The translations under genes and the position numbers were made by a program. DNA of 64,000 nt from Salaquimonas sp. (GTDB lineage Bacteria; Pseudomonadota; Alphaproteobacteria; Rhizobiales; Rhizobiaceae): the NCBI GenBank assembly GCA_022340185.1, contig JAJDOK010000007.1:1-64000 (forward strand), given 5' to 3'. The notes under the pieces were generated by a model. That model saw only the letters and a program-made list of their open reading frames with translations. It searched no databases and was not told where the DNA came from. This document shows, piece after piece, positions 1-10,536 of the stretch; positions within the stretch are counted from its first letter, which is position 1; each line of letters opens with the position of its first letter.

Positions 1-1128
1 GTCGGCAAGACCGAAATATCGCGCCGGCTGGCAAAGCTTGCCAATGCGCCCTTCATCAAGGTCGAAGCGACGAAGTTCACCGAGGTCGGCTATGTCGGCC
101 GCGATGTCGAACAGATCGTGCGCGATCTGGTCGAGGTCGCGATCAACCTGACGCGCGACAAGAAACGCGACGAGGTCAAGGCCAAGGCGCATCTGGCGGC
201 GGAGGAGCGCGTGCTCGACGCGCTGGTCGGTCCGACTGCAAGTCCGGGCACACGCGATTCCTTCCGCAAGAAATTGCGGGACGGCGAACTCGACGACAAG
301 GAAATCGAGATCGAACTTGCCGACAATGCCAGCCCGATGGGCGGCTTCGAGATCCCCGGCATGCCGGGGGCCAGCGTCGGCGTGCTCAACATCAACGACA
401 TGCTGGGCAAGGCCTTCGGCCAGCGCACGAAAAAACGCAAGACGACGGTCAAGGAATCCTACGATCTGCTGATCGGGGACGAATCCGACAAGCTGCTCGA
501 CCAGGAACAGGTCGTGCAGGAAGCGATCGCGGCGGCGGAGAACAACGGCATCGTGTTTCTGGACGAGATCGACAAGATCGCCGTGCGCGATGGTGCGGTC
601 GGGGGCAGCGTCTCCAGAGAAGGCGTGCAGCGTGATCTGCTGCCGCTGGTGGAAGGTACGACGGTCGCGACCAAGCACGGGCCAGTCAAGACGGATCATA
701 TCCTGTTCATCGCGTCTGGCGCGTTCCATGTGTCGAAACCATCCGATCTGCTGCCGGAACTGCAGGGCCGGCTGCCGATCCGTGTCGAACTGCGCGCGCT
801 GACGCGGGAGGATTTCCGCAAGATCCTGACCGAAACGGAAGCGAGCCTGATCCGGCAATATGTGGCGCTGATGGGCACCGAGGAGGTCGATCTCAGCTTC
901 ACCGAGGACGCCATCGACGCCATCGCCGACGTGGCGGTCGAACTCAACGCCTCGATCGAGAATATCGGCGCGCGGCGTCTGCAAACGGTAATGGAGCACA
1001 TCCTCGACGACATTTCGTTCACCGCGCCCGACCGTGGCGGCGAGAAATTCGAGATCAATGCCGACTATGTGCGCGAGAATATCGGCGAGCTGGCCAAGAA
1101 CACCGATCTGAGCCGTTTCATCCTGTAG
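1..1128 (+). CDS. hslU: ATP-dependent protease ATPase subunit HslU (5' truncated by window edge)
   Basis: Frame open from base 1 ([37 protein letters not shown]...), HslU signature and C-terminus ...DLSRFIL. Confidence 0.95.
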   Translation, partial: VGKTEISRRLAKLANAPFIKVEATKFTEVGYVGRDVEQIVRDLVEVAINLTRDKKRDEVKAKAHLAAEERVLDALVGPTASPGTRDSFRKKLRDGELDDKEIEIELADNASPMGGFEIPGMPGASVGVLNINDMLGKAFGQRTKKRKTTVKESYDLLIGDESDKLLDQEQVVQEAIAAAENNGIVFLDEIDKIAVRDGAVGGSVSREGVQRDLLPLVEGTTVATKHGPVKTDHILFIASGAFHVSKPSDLLPELQGRLPIRVELRALTREDFRKILTETEASLIRQYVALMGTEEVDLSFTEDAIDAIADVAVELNASIENIGARRLQTVMEHILDDISFTAPDRGGEKFEINADYVRENIGELAKNTDLSRFIL

Positions 1129-1225
1129 CGCCATGCAAGGGGACGGGCGTATCACCGCCCGTCTCGACTTTGCGCCGGCTTTGCGGCAAGGTGCCGCCGC
1201 TCCAGGCTGTATCGACGGCGTTTTC

Positions 1226-2203
1226 ATGAACAGACCTTTTTCATCATCCTTGCGCCGGATCGCGGCATTGGCGGCGATCCTGTTCATGGCCGGGCTCGTC
1301 ACGGCCCATGCCGCCCAGCTTGTCGTCGTGCCGCCGGGCAACCGCAATGCCACGCAGCCGGGCATTCCCGCCGGCGCGGTATCGCGCACGCGCGCCACCA
1401 ATGGCAGCTTTCAGGCGAAGTACGAGAAAATCCGCGACATGATCGCGGGCAATCGCCAATTGCAGCAGAAAATCAAGAAAGCCGCCAATCGTTACGGTAT
1501 CGCACCGATCCATATCGTCGGTGCGCTGGTGGGCGAACACACCTATAATGTCGATGCGCTCGACTTCATCCAGACCTATGTGGTGAAGGCGGCTTCCTAC
1601 CTGAAATCCGCGCTTGTCTTCGCCTATGGCGGCGAGAAGGTTTCGCGCTTCGTGCAAAGGCCAGAATTCGCGTCCTGTGCCGCGTTCACCAACAGCTATG
1701 ATCTGTGGTCGTGCCGAGAACAGGTCTGGGAAGATACGTTCCGCGGCAAGACGGTCGGTGGAAAAAGCTGGCCGAATGACCGGTTCGGCCGGGTATTCTT
1801 CCAGCCGCTCTATGCCGGCCAGACCTTCGGCCTCGGCCAGTTGAACCCGCTTGTTGCGCTCAGCGTCAACGACATGGTGGTGAAGGTCAGCCATTTGCGG
1901 CCGCTTTCGCCGGACCGGGCGCCGGAAGTCTATCAGGCGATCATGGACCCCGATTCGACGCTGCAATACATGGCGGCGGTAATCCGCACCTCGATCGACG
2001 CCTATGCGCAGATCGCCGGCATGGACATTTCCGGCAATCCGGGCATCACCGCAACGCTGTACAATCTCGGCGATGTCAGGAAGCGCGCCAACGCGCTGGC
2101 GAAAAAGAATGCCGGCAAGGCCAATCCGAGCCTGCCGCAGGAAAACTATTACGGCTGGCTGGTCAACGAGAAGCTCAACGAACTCATGCCGCTGGTGCAG
2201 TAA
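1226..2203 (+). CDS. DUF1402-family secreted protein with signal peptide
   Basis: ORF with N-terminal signal peptide MNRPFSSSLRRIAALAAILFMAGLVTAHA; family recalled from sequence. Confidence 0.6.
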   Translation: MNRPFSSSLRRIAALAAILFMAGLVTAHAAQLVVVPPGNRNATQPGIPAGAVSRTRATNGSFQAKYEKIRDMIAGNRQLQQKIKKAANRYGIAPIHIVGALVGEHTYNVDALDFIQTYVVKAASYLKSALVFAYGGEKVSRFVQRPEFASCAAFTNSYDLWSCREQVWEDTFRGKTVGGKSWPNDRFGRVFFQPLYAGQTFGLGQLNPLVALSVNDMVVKVSHLRPLSPDRAPEVYQAIMDPDSTLQYMAAVIRTSIDAYAQIAGMDISGNPGITATLYNLGDVRKRANALAKKNAGKANPSLPQENYYGWLVNEKLNELMPLVQ

Positions 2204-2215
2204 ATCCGGTGGTGC

Positions 2216-2596
2216 TCACCTGTTTGCCCGCCTTGCCTGTTCGACCAGCCGCTTCATTTCGTGGATGAGGTTTCGCAGATCCTCCTCACTCAATTCGCCA
2301 ACATGATCGGCGATCAGATTGGCGAGTTCGGTCGCGTCCGCCGACAGTTCGGATGTGTCGACGACCACGCGCGGATGCGAGATATGCGCCAGACGCGCCA
2401 ACTCGTCGGCATCGTCCCAGATGATGTTGAAATAGGCGATGACGCGCTGGATGAAATTCCAGCTTGGCCGACCTCTGTGGCCTTTTTCCAGCGCCGACAA
2501 CCAGGCAGCCGAGACACCAAGGGCTGCAGCCATATCCTTCTGGGTCACACCGCGCTCGGCGCGAAGTTCGCGGATGCGCCGGCCGAACGGGGTCAT
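2216..2596 (-). CDS. XRE-family helix-turn-helix regulator
   Basis: MTPFGRRIRELRAERGVTQKDMAAALGVSAAWLSALEKGHRG HTH. Confidence 0.85.
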   Translation of the reverse strand: MTPFGRRIRELRAERGVTQKDMAAALGVSAAWLSALEKGHRGRPSWNFIQRVIAYFNIIWDDADELARLAHISHPRVVVDTSELSADATELANLIADHVGELSEEDLRNLIHEMKRLVEQARRANR

Positions 2597-3186
2597 CGTG
2601 ATCTGCTCCCGGCCGATCTGGTTGCCGGCAGGCGGCGCAGGCGGACATAGAGCGCACCCTCGCCGCCATGGGTGACATGCGCCTGGCGCCAGGAGCCGAC
2701 CAGATGAACAAGCGGCGGTTCGGCCAGCCAGCGCGGCACGGCGCGGCGCAGAACGCCGCCCGAGCGTTCGCCCTTGCCGGTGATGACAAGGACGATGCGG
2801 TGGTCCTGTCGGCGGGCGTGTTCCAGAAACCGGTTGAGCGCGTTGTGCGCCCGGGATTCGGCCATGCCGTGCAGGTCGATGCGGGCATCGATGGCGAGCT
2901 TGCCCTTTTTCAACTTGCGAACGGTCTTGTCATCGAGATGCGCAAGCCTTGCCGGAGACGCCGACTGCATGGGTGGCTGCCAGGACGGCAAGGGACGGTG
3001 TGATGGCGGCCCGGGTTTCGCCTTGAGCGCCTGCGACAGGTCTTCATCGCCGATATCTTCGCCAGCTCCGGAACTTCTCCCGTGATCACGAACGGGATCC
3101 AGCGGCCTGACCGAACGGCGGACCTCTTCCCACAACCGCCGGTCTTCAGCGGTCAAGGAACGATTCCTGCCGCCTGAACGGGTCAT
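2593..3186 (-). CDS. Smr/MutS2-domain protein
   Basis: IDLHGMAESRAHNALNRFLEHARRQDHRIVLVITGKG: Smr-domain DLHG and TGKG motifs. Confidence 0.85.
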   Translation of the reverse strand: MTRSGGRNRSLTAEDRRLWEEVRRSVRPLDPVRDHGRSSGAGEDIGDEDLSQALKAKPGPPSHRPLPSWQPPMQSASPARLAHLDDKTVRKLKKGKLAIDARIDLHGMAESRAHNALNRFLEHARRQDHRIVLVITGKGERSGGVLRRAVPRWLAEPPLVHLVGSWRQAHVTHGGEGALYVRLRRLPATRSAGSRSR

Positions 3187-4352
3187 GATGCGTTCCTCGG
3201 CACCAGCACATAGAAATCGGCGGCATGGCGGATGGCGCCGGCAACGGTGCCGGCTTCGGCGCCCGAGCCGATGAAGAGATCGCCGCGCGCCGGGCCTGTG
3301 ATGGCCGAGCCGGTGTCCTGATGGGTCATCAGCCGGCGAAATTTTTTCGATTCCCAGGGCAGTGGTGTATGCGTCGCGATCCAGACCGGTGTGCCGAAGG
3401 TATGCAGCGTGTGGTCGAGTGCCAGGCTGCGTCCGGCGGTCAGCGGCACGGAAGCCGCGCCTATCGGACCGATTGCCGGGTCGGCCTCGCCGGTGTCTGC
3501 AAAGAAGATGAAGGAGCGGTTTTTCATCATCAGGGAATGCGCACGTGCGGGATTGGCCTCAAGCCAGGCCCGGATCATCGCCATGGTGACGTTCTCACGC
3601 TCTAACTCGCCCATCTCGACCAGCAGCCTGCCGATCGGCGTATAAGGATGGCCCGTCTTGCCGGCATAGGCGACGCGCATGAGCGCGCCATCGGGCATGA
3701 TCAGCCGGGCCGAACCCTGGATATGGACGAAAAAGCCGTCGATCGGGCTTTCGAGCCAGGCAAGTTCGAGCCCCTTTCCGGCGAGCGCGCCGGCCTCGAT
3801 GCTGCCGCGGTCGAAATATTCGACCAGGCCTTCTGGTGTCTTCCGTGCGAAGCGGAAGGTTGGGTCCATGCCCGCTGGCCGGTTCGAATCGTCGATATCG
3901 ACCAGATCGGGCGGGCGGCGGTAGAGCGGATAGGTAAACCGGCTGGTCCGAACGGGGGAAGCCGGCAGTTCAGGTTCGAAATAGCCGGTGACGAAGCCGC
4001 TTTTGCCCGGACTTTTGTCAGAACCGGGATCGATCCGACAGGGTATGAAATGGGATTCGAAGAAGGTGCGCGCGTATTCGGCGGCGCCCTGCGATTTCTT
4101 ACCCTGCGACAGCGCGAGGCGGGCGACACGCAGCAGGTCTGCAGCATCGATACCGAGCGCCCTGGTCGTGTAGAGCTTTTCGACCATGCGTCTTGCGGTG
4201 ACGCGAAAACAGCTCAGCGCCGCTGCATGGTCGTCATCGTGCCAGCCGTCAATCGCATCGAAGCCGACGGGACGCAGCAGGCGTGAAAGTCCCGGGCGCG
4301 TCCCGCCAATTGCTTCGGGCTGCGCTCGGTTGGTTGCTGCGGACATGGCCAT
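3183..4352 (-). CDS. mltA: Membrane-bound lytic murein transglycosylase A (MltA)
   Basis: GYFEPELPAS..., HIQGSARLIMPDG, MTHQDTGSAITGPARGDLFIGSG: MltA/3D domain. Confidence 0.9.
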   Translation of the reverse strand: MAMSAATNRAQPEAIGGTRPGLSRLLRPVGFDAIDGWHDDDHAAALSCFRVTARRMVEKLYTTRALGIDAADLLRVARLALSQGKKSQGAAEYARTFFESHFIPCRIDPGSDKSPGKSGFVTGYFEPELPASPVRTSRFTYPLYRRPPDLVDIDDSNRPAGMDPTFRFARKTPEGLVEYFDRGSIEAGALAGKGLELAWLESPIDGFFVHIQGSARLIMPDGALMRVAYAGKTGHPYTPIGRLLVEMGELERENVTMAMIRAWLEANPARAHSLMMKNRSFIFFADTGEADPAIGPIGAASVPLTAGRSLALDHTLHTFGTPVWIATHTPLPWESKKFRRLMTHQDTGSAITGPARGDLFIGSGAEAGTVAGAIRHAADFYVLVPRNAS

Positions 4353-4361
4353 CAGGCCCGG

Positions 4362-5075
4362 TCAGTTTTCGGATTCGGTGGCGACCAGCTTCCAGTTGGG
4401 GTCGCGCGAACGGGCGTCGCGCGCAAAGGTCCAGATATCGGTCACTTCGGCCACCTGTTCGGGGTCTCCCTCGATGACCTTGCCCTCGCTGTCATAGGTC
4501 GCGGAAATGATCTGGCTGACGAAGCGTGCGGTGATCTGGATTTCGCTGCGATTGAGCTCGGCAGCGATGATCTTCGCCGAATCGATGCCGACAAAGGATG
4601 CACGCACCTGCTCGCTGCGCGATTCGCGCTCGGAGATCGCACTGGCGAAACCGTCATAGACCTCACGCGAGAGCAGGTTCTTGAGCGTCTTCTTGTCGCC
4701 GTCGGCAAAGGCGGTGACGATCATCTCATAGGCAAGCTTGGCACCATCGAGGAAGGATGCCGGATTGAAGCTCGAATCGGCGGCGATTACTTCCTTCAAC
4801 TGCTTGTTGAGCTTGGTGCCGGGCTTGGCGATCGCGGCGATGGCTGCATCGGTTTCGTTGACCGTTTCGGTTTCGCCCTCGCCGGCCGGCAGCGGGATCA
4901 CCTTGTTGCCATCACGTTTTGCCTTGTCGCCGGGAAGCGGCACGCGCATGTCGCGCGGATTGAACGGAGGGCGCTGGTGTCCGGTGCGCTTTCCCAGCAC
5001 CGAGCGCAGGCGCAGGAAGATGAACACCGCTATCACCAGCGTCACAATTGTCGTCAGATCGCCGAAGATGTTCAT
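4362..5075 (-). CDS. Tim44/TimA-family protein
   Basis: N-terminal TM plus Tim44-like domain (FLDGAKLAYEMIVTAFADGDKKTLKNLLSREVYDGF). Confidence 0.85.
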   Translation of the reverse strand: MNIFGDLTTIVTLVIAVFIFLRLRSVLGKRTGHQRPPFNPRDMRVPLPGDKAKRDGNKVIPLPAGEGETETVNETDAAIAAIAKPGTKLNKQLKEVIAADSSFNPASFLDGAKLAYEMIVTAFADGDKKTLKNLLSREVYDGFASAISERESRSEQVRASFVGIDSAKIIAAELNRSEIQITARFVSQIISATYDSEGKVIEGDPEQVAEVTDIWTFARDARSRDPNWKLVATESEN

Positions 5076-5225
5076 TGGATACGCCGGGTTGCCTACCTAT
5101 GTGACGGGTCTGATATAAGCTTTTGGCAAAAAGTTTCAAAGCCGACATTCCTTCCCATGCCGTGCGTCCGCTGGCAAGAGCGGAGCCGACATTCGGTGCG
5201 GGACCCGTCCAACGGAGAAGCGCCT

Positions 5226-5741
5226 ATGCCGTTCGCCCTCATTCCTTTCATGCTGCTGGCCATCCCGATCCTCGAAATCGCGGTGTTCATTGTCGTCGGA
5301 CGCGAAATCGGTGTGTGGTGGACGCTCGCCTGCATCCTGGCGACGGCGGTCATCGGCAGTGCGTTGCTGCGCATCCAGGGTTTCTCCATCCTGTCGCGCA
5401 TACGCAGCGAAACCGAACAGGGAAGGCTTCCGGGGCGCGAGCTGGGCGACGGCGCCATGATCCTGGTTGCCGGAATCCTGCTGCTGACGCCTGGTTTTGT
5501 CACCGATGCGATCGGGTTCGCACTGTTCGTGCCGGCGATCCGCACCTTGCTGTGGCGACTGATCGCTTCGAGGATGGTGGTCACCGTTGTCAGCGGCGGC
5601 GGTTCGGCGCAATGGCAGGGCCGGCCGGGAGGGCCGGTACATGACGCGGATGTCGTCGATCTCGATCCTGACGAGTTCCACGAAGCCGGCCCAAAGGGCA
5701 AGACCGGCAACCGAACAGACGGTCCGCGACGCCTCAATTGA
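5226..5741 (+). CDS. fxsA: FxsA-family membrane protein
   Basis: IPFMLLAIPILEIAVFIVVGREIGVWWTLACILATAVIGSALLRIQG. Confidence 0.85.
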   Translation: MPFALIPFMLLAIPILEIAVFIVVGREIGVWWTLACILATAVIGSALLRIQGFSILSRIRSETEQGRLPGRELGDGAMILVAGILLLTPGFVTDAIGFALFVPAIRTLLWRLIASRMVVTVVSGGGSAQWQGRPGGPVHDADVVDLDPDEFHEAGPKGKTGNRTDGPRRLN

Positions 5742-5891
5742 ACCGCCGCTACACAGCCAGTTCGCATGCTTGTGAATGGCGGCGCTACGTGCTAGCCCTC
5801 GCCGCCATCGGCCGGCCCGAAAGCCCTTGCAGGCTTCCTCTCCGGCAATGCTAAGAAATTGGGCAAAAATCAGGGCTAGAGGAACAAATTC

Positions 5892-6395
5892 ATGGCAAAA
5901 GCACCGGCGGGCAAGGAAGACAACGGTCAGGGCGCGGCACAACAGCAGGCCGGGCAACCGACGGGTCCGGCGCTCAGCGTTCTTGCGCAATACATCAAGG
6001 ACTTCTCGTTCGAAAATCCGAACTCGCCCAATTCGCTCCGGCCGCGCGACAATTCGCCCAACATCAATATCGGCATCAATGTCACGGCCAACAATTTGTC
6101 GCAGACCGATTACGAGGTCGTGCTGAAGATGGAAGCAAAGGCGGCGGCTGGCGAGGAAATGATCTTCAATGCCGAACTCGACTATGCCGGCATCTTCCGC
6201 CTACAGAACATCCCCGAAGAAGCGCTGAAGCCTGCTTTGATGATCGAGTGCCCGCGCCTGCTGTTTCCCTTCGCGCGCCAGATCATCGCCGACGCCACGC
6301 GCAATGGCGGTTTCCCGCCGCTGATGATCGATCCGGTCGATTTCGCACGGCTCTACCAGACCAATCAGGGCGAGCAGGTGGCGAAAGCCAACTGA
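5892..6395 (+). CDS. secB: Protein-export chaperone SecB
   Basis: [16 protein letters not shown]...; [36 protein letters not shown]. Confidence 0.95.
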   Translation: MAKAPAGKEDNGQGAAQQQAGQPTGPALSVLAQYIKDFSFENPNSPNSLRPRDNSPNINIGINVTANNLSQTDYEVVLKMEAKAAAGEEMIFNAELDYAGIFRLQNIPEEALKPALMIECPRLLFPFARQIIADATRNGGFPPLMIDPVDFARLYQTNQGEQVAKAN

Positions 6396-6416
6396 TTTCG
6401 AACAGGCTGACAGCCA

Positions 6417-7118
6417 TCAACCATAGCGCTTCCAGATAGCATCTTCACCGAGTTCCTCGACAAAGGCGCGGTGGCGATCCAGATCTTCCGCAGTCAGGCG
6501 CGAGGGAAGCGGCTCGGTTCTCTGCCGGCGTTCGCCGCTCATCTGTTCGACCCGTGCGCTCTTCGTTTCAACGGTTGAACTGGCATCGAGAAGCAGGCTT
6601 GCCTGCCGGCCGCCATTCATTTCGATATAGACTTCCGCAAGCAGTTCGGAATCGAGCAGTGCGCCATGCTTGTCGCGGCGCGAGTTGTCGATCGAATAGC
6701 GGGCGCATAGCGCATCGAGCGAATTGGGCCCCATGGGATGGCGCCGCCTGGCAATCGCCAGCGTGTCGATCACCCGGTCCCAGGGAATGGGCGCATGACC
6801 GAGCCGGGCGAGTTCGGCATTGATGAAATTCATGTCGAAGCCGGCATTGTGGGCGACCAGATTCGCATCCGAAACGAAATCGAGGAAATCCTGGACGATG
6901 TCGGCGAATTTCGGTTTGTCGGCCAGGAACTCATCGGAGATGCCGTGGACATCGAAGGCACCTGGATCGACCTTCTTGCCATCGGGGTTGATGAAAACAT
7001 GAAAATTGCGGCCGGTCGGAAAGCGGTTTTCAAGTTCGACCGCGCCAAGCTCGATGACGCGATCGCCATTCTCCGCGCGCAGGCCGGTGGTTTCGGTATC
7101 AAAGACGATTTCGCGCAT
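6417..7118 (-). CDS. dnaQ: DNA polymerase III subunit epsilon
   Basis: MREIVFDTETTGLRAENGDRVIELGAVE; DEDDh exonuclease motifs. Confidence 0.95.
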   Translation of the reverse strand: MREIVFDTETTGLRAENGDRVIELGAVELENRFPTGRNFHVFINPDGKKVDPGAFDVHGISDEFLADKPKFADIVQDFLDFVSDANLVAHNAGFDMNFINAELARLGHAPIPWDRVIDTLAIARRRHPMGPNSLDALCARYSIDNSRRDKHGALLDSELLAEVYIEMNGGRQASLLLDASSTVETKSARVEQMSGERRQRTEPLPSRLTAEDLDRHRAFVEELGEDAIWKRYG

Positions 7119-7215
7119 GTTTGCCTCCGGCGACTTCAATTCATCCTAGAGCGGATGGGCTGCCGGAGGAATCCCGGACGCGGTGTTCGATCCGGCGCTT
7201 GTGGATATCCGCTGG

Positions 7216-7818
7216 TCAGCGCGATGGCCACCAGTCGCCCGAACGTATCTTTTCGACGATTCCGGCGATCTGGCGGCGCGTGTCCTCCAGACCACCATCG
7301 GTCACGATCAGAAAATCGGCCTTCTGCCGTTTCACCGCGTCGGGCACCTGGCGAGCAAGAATGGCCCCGAATTTCTGCTCGTTCATGCCGGGCCGGGCGA
7401 GGACGCGGCGGCGCTGTTCTTGCGGCTCGCAGGTGACGACGACAACGCCGTCGACACGGTTTTCGCCGCCCGTCTCGAACAGCAATGGAATGTCGAGGAT
7501 GACGAAGGGTTCGCCGCGTTTGCGGGCGGCGGCGAGAAAGGCCTGTTCCTCGGCCCGCACCATGGGATGGATGGCAGCCTCGAGGCGTTTCATCGCCTCG
7601 GCATCCTGCAAGACAATGGCTCCCAGAGCGGCGCGGTCGACGGCGCCGTCCTTTATCGCATCGGGAAACATTTCGGCGATGACCGGCACGGCCTTGCCCC
7701 TGTAGAGCGCGTGCACCGTGGCGTCGGCATCGTGCACCGGCACGCCGAAATCACGGAACATGCCCGCCGTGGTGGACTTGCCCATGCCGATCGACCCGGT
7801 GAGCGCCAGAACGATCAC
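7216..7818 (-). CDS. coaE: Dephospho-CoA kinase (GTG start proposed, overlapping aroE stop)
   Basis: VIVLALTGSIGMGKSTTAGMFRDFGVPVHDADATVH. Confidence 0.93.
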   Translation of the reverse strand: MIVLALTGSIGMGKSTTAGMFRDFGVPVHDADATVHALYRGKAVPVIAEMFPDAIKDGAVDRAALGAIVLQDAEAMKRLEAAIHPMVRAEEQAFLAAARKRGEPFVILDIPLLFETGGENRVDGVVVVTCEPQEQRRRVLARPGMNEQKFGAILARQVPDAVKRQKADFLIVTDGGLEDTRRQIAGIVEKIRSGDWWPSR

Positions 7819-8654
7819 GAGGCCGCCTCCCGTCTCGCCAGTTCGCCGAGTAAAAGTTGTCGAAGGGTTTCGTCGACTTCCGGACGCTGGCCGAACCATT
7901 TCTCGAAGCCAGGCACCGCCTGATGCAGCAACATGCCCAGCCCGTCGACAGCGGCGAGACCGCGCTCGCGGGCTTGCGCCAGCAATGGCGTTTCAAGCGG
8001 CGTATAGACAATATCGGTGACGATCGTCCCCGTACCGGCCGAACCAAGGTCGATTTCAAGGCCGGGCTGACCCTTCATGCCGAGCGAGGTGGTGTTGACG
8101 ATCAACTCCGAGCCGGCAATTTCATCCGGCAGCTTTTCCCAGGCAAGTGCGCGGACACCTACACCGAAATGCGCCGCCAAAGCTTCGGCACGCTCGACGG
8201 AACGGTTGGCGATAGCGATATCGTTGAAGCCACGCGTGACCAATGCATGGATGACGGCGCGGGAAGCGCCTCCCGCACCGAGGACCAGGGCCGACAGGGC
8301 ATTTCCCCAACCAGGGGCCTTGTCGTCCAGATTGGCCATGAAGCCATAGGCGTCTGTATTGGAACCGGCGAGCGCACCATCCTTGATCCAGAGTGTATTG
8401 ACCGCACCGATGGCGCGTGCGGCGTCATCGAGTTCGGCGCAGGCCCGGAAGGCGGCTTCCTTGTGCGGTATCGTGACATTGCCACCGGCGAAACCGGAAG
8501 CTGGCAGGCCTGCCAAGAAATCCCCGACCTCTTGAGGACTTTTCGCCAGCGAATCATAGCTGCCATCGATGCCGTAATGTTCAAGCCAATGGGTGTGCAT
8601 GCGCGGCGACAGGGAGTGTTCGACCGGCCAGCCGGTAATGAATGCACGGATCAT
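7815..8654 (-). CDS. aroE: Shikimate dehydrogenase
   Basis: AFITGWPVEHSLSPRMHTHWLEHYGIDGSY; GNVTIPHKE; GAGGASRAV. Confidence 0.95.
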   Translation of the reverse strand: MIRAFITGWPVEHSLSPRMHTHWLEHYGIDGSYDSLAKSPQEVGDFLAGLPASGFAGGNVTIPHKEAAFRACAELDDAARAIGAVNTLWIKDGALAGSNTDAYGFMANLDDKAPGWGNALSALVLGAGGASRAVIHALVTRGFNDIAIANRSVERAEALAAHFGVGVRALAWEKLPDEIAGSELIVNTTSLGMKGQPGLEIDLGSAGTGTIVTDIVYTPLETPLLAQARERGLAAVDGLGMLLHQAVPGFEKWFGQRPEVDETLRQLLLGELARREAAS

Positions 8655-8667
8655 CCAATTGCGTCCC

Positions 8668-9285
8668 TCAATGGTCGATCAGTTCCTGCCGGCGCAGGGC
8701 AGCTAACAGGGCGAGCAGAGGCAGACCCATGATCGAGAAGAAGTCGCCTTCCATGCTTTCGACGAGCTGCGCGCCGCGGCCCTCGATATGGTAGGCGCCA
8801 ACGCTTTGCAACGCCGCCTCGCCCACCGCCGCGAGATGCCGGCCAACAAATCCCGGATCGAGCTTGCGGAAGCGCAACCGGCAGATCTCGACATGGCTCC
8901 ACAAGGTTTCGCCATCGCGCAACAGGCAGGCAGCGGAATTCAACTGATGGGCGCGATCCGACAATTGCAGCAGACGGCGGCGGGCCTCCTCCATGTCGCG
9001 CGGCTTGTGCAGCATCTCGCCATCGAGGCCGAGCGTCTGGTCGGCACCGATAATCACTTTGCCGGCAAAGCGCTCCGAAACCTCCCGTGCCTTGGCAAGG
9101 GCCAACACCTCGGCAATGTCGGAGGCATCCATGCCGGCTTCGACGAGTGGCGCCTCGACAGCACGTTCGTCGATTTCCGCGACCGCGGTCTCGAAGGCAA
9201 GCCCGGCATTCTTCAGCATTGCCGCACGAAACGGGCTCTGCGAAGCCAGGATCAGTACCGAATCCGATTTTGCCGGCAGGTTCAA
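8668..9285 (-). CDS. maf: Maf-family nucleotide pyrophosphatase (TTG start proposed)
   Basis: [22 protein letters not shown]; start overlaps ppsR stop. Confidence 0.9.
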   Translation of the reverse strand: MNLPAKSDSVLILASQSPFRAAMLKNAGLAFETAVAEIDERAVEAPLVEAGMDASDIAEVLALAKAREVSERFAGKVIIGADQTLGLDGEMLHKPRDMEEARRRLLQLSDRAHQLNSAACLLRDGETLWSHVEICRLRFRKLDPGFVGRHLAAVGEAALQSVGAYHIEGRGAQLVESMEGDFFSIMGLPLLALLAALRRQELIDH

Positions 9286-10229
9286 TTTTCGTATCCCTTT
9301 TCTCGGAGGGCGGCGAGATGCTTGTTGCGCAAGGTGACGATCGACGCCGCGGTTTCCTCGATCGACTTGCGCGAGACGTCGATCATCGGCCAACCCTGCC
9401 TCGCGCATAGCCGGCGGGTTTCGGCGAGTTCCTCGGCAATGGCCGACCGATCAATATATTCCGGCGAAGGACCATGTGCCTGCAGATTGCCGAGGACCCG
9501 ATTCTGGCGAACATGAAAGATGCGATCCGTGGTGGCGACAAGCGCGACAACAAGCGGATGTTTGGCCTTCAGTATGGAAGGCGGGAGTGCAACTCCGGGA
9601 ACCAGGGGCACATTGGTGGTCTTGATGCCGCGATTGGCGAGATAGATCGAAGTCGGCGTCTTCGACGTGCGGCTGATTCCGATCAGGACGACATCGGCCT
9701 GTTCGATATCGTCCGGCAGCTGGCCGTCATCGTGCATCATGGTGAAGTTGAGCGCATCGATGCGGCTGAAATAGTCGGCGTTCAATTCGTACTGGGCACC
9801 GACCTTTCGCGCCGATGGAATGCCAAGATAGGACTGGAAGACCTGCAGGATGGGTTCGAGCACATTGACGACGGGAATGCCCATTGACTTGCAGGCTTTT
9901 TCGAGATGGTCGCCAAGTTCGGCGTCGGCAATGGTGTAAAGCACGATACCCGGCTGACGGTCGATCGCCTCGACGATCGGCTCTAGCTGCTTGCGGCTCC
10001 TGACCAGCGGATAGACATGTTCAAGCGGTTGCCGGCCCTTGTATTGCGAGGCGACGGCGCGGCTTGCGGCGATCAGCGTTTCACCAGTCGCGTCCGAAAT
10101 CAGATGCAGATGGAAATAGCTTTCGCTGGATGGCACGGCGGTTCCATGTGCTGTGGGAAACTGACCATGATCCGCGACCGAAGACTGGTGCGGGTGAGCT
10201 TCATGCCCGTTGGCCCTTTTTGATTTCAC
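9282..10229 (-). CDS. ppsR: Pyruvate, phosphate dikinase regulatory protein (DUF299 kinase/pyrophosphorylase); true start may lie further in
   Basis: [58 protein letters not shown]. Confidence 0.9.
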   Translation of the reverse strand: MKSKRANGHEAHPHQSSVADHGQFPTAHGTAVPSSESYFHLHLISDATGETLIAASRAVASQYKGRQPLEHVYPLVRSRKQLEPIVEAIDRQPGIVLYTIADAELGDHLEKACKSMGIPVVNVLEPILQVFQSYLGIPSARKVGAQYELNADYFSRIDALNFTMMHDDGQLPDDIEQADVVLIGISRTSKTPTSIYLANRGIKTTNVPLVPGVALPPSILKAKHPLVVALVATTDRIFHVRQNRVLGNLQAHGPSPEYIDRSAIAEELAETRRLCARQGWPMIDVSRKSIEETAASIVTLRNKHLAALREKGYEN

Positions 10230-10338
10230 ATTGACGGGCTTGTAAAGAAGATTTCGGTGTATGCGGGAAATGCGGGTATTCGGACTTTTGCAAATTCAAC
10301 TGGGTGCGGTCATGGTGCGCAACTCGTTATCAATATGG

Positions 10339-10353
10339 TTAACACTTTATTAA
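10339..10353. promoter_or_regulatory. CtrA-type site TTAA-CACTTTA-TTAA
   Basis: Exact TTAA-N7-TTAA. Confidence 0.65.
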
Positions 10354-10527
10354 AATACGGAATCTCGTCTTTTCCCCGAAATTCACTACGGATTTTTCCA
10401 AGGTATCTGAACGATGACGGTTTTGCCCAATTTGTTGAAAGCCATTGAATGAACAAGCATTCCCGTTCTTCACAGAGTCTAAGAATCAAAATCTGAAAAA
10501 TAGCTTTCATTTTGTAAAGGAGTCCGA

Positions 10528-10536
10528 TGTGGACAA
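10528..10536 (-). promoter_or_regulatory. DnaA-box-like TTGTCCACA (plus strand TGTGGACAA)
   Basis: One mismatch to TTATCCACA, overlapping the hemE GTG start. Confidence 0.4.

Noticed and set aside
1136-1175. Hairpin ACGGGCG-TATCAC-CGCCCGT after hslU
   Set aside because: No U-tract follows, so it is not called as an intrinsic terminator
7199-7208. DnaA-box-like TGTGGATAT near dnaQ/coaE
   Set aside because: Isolated near-match expected by chance and outside the hemE-adjacent origin candidate
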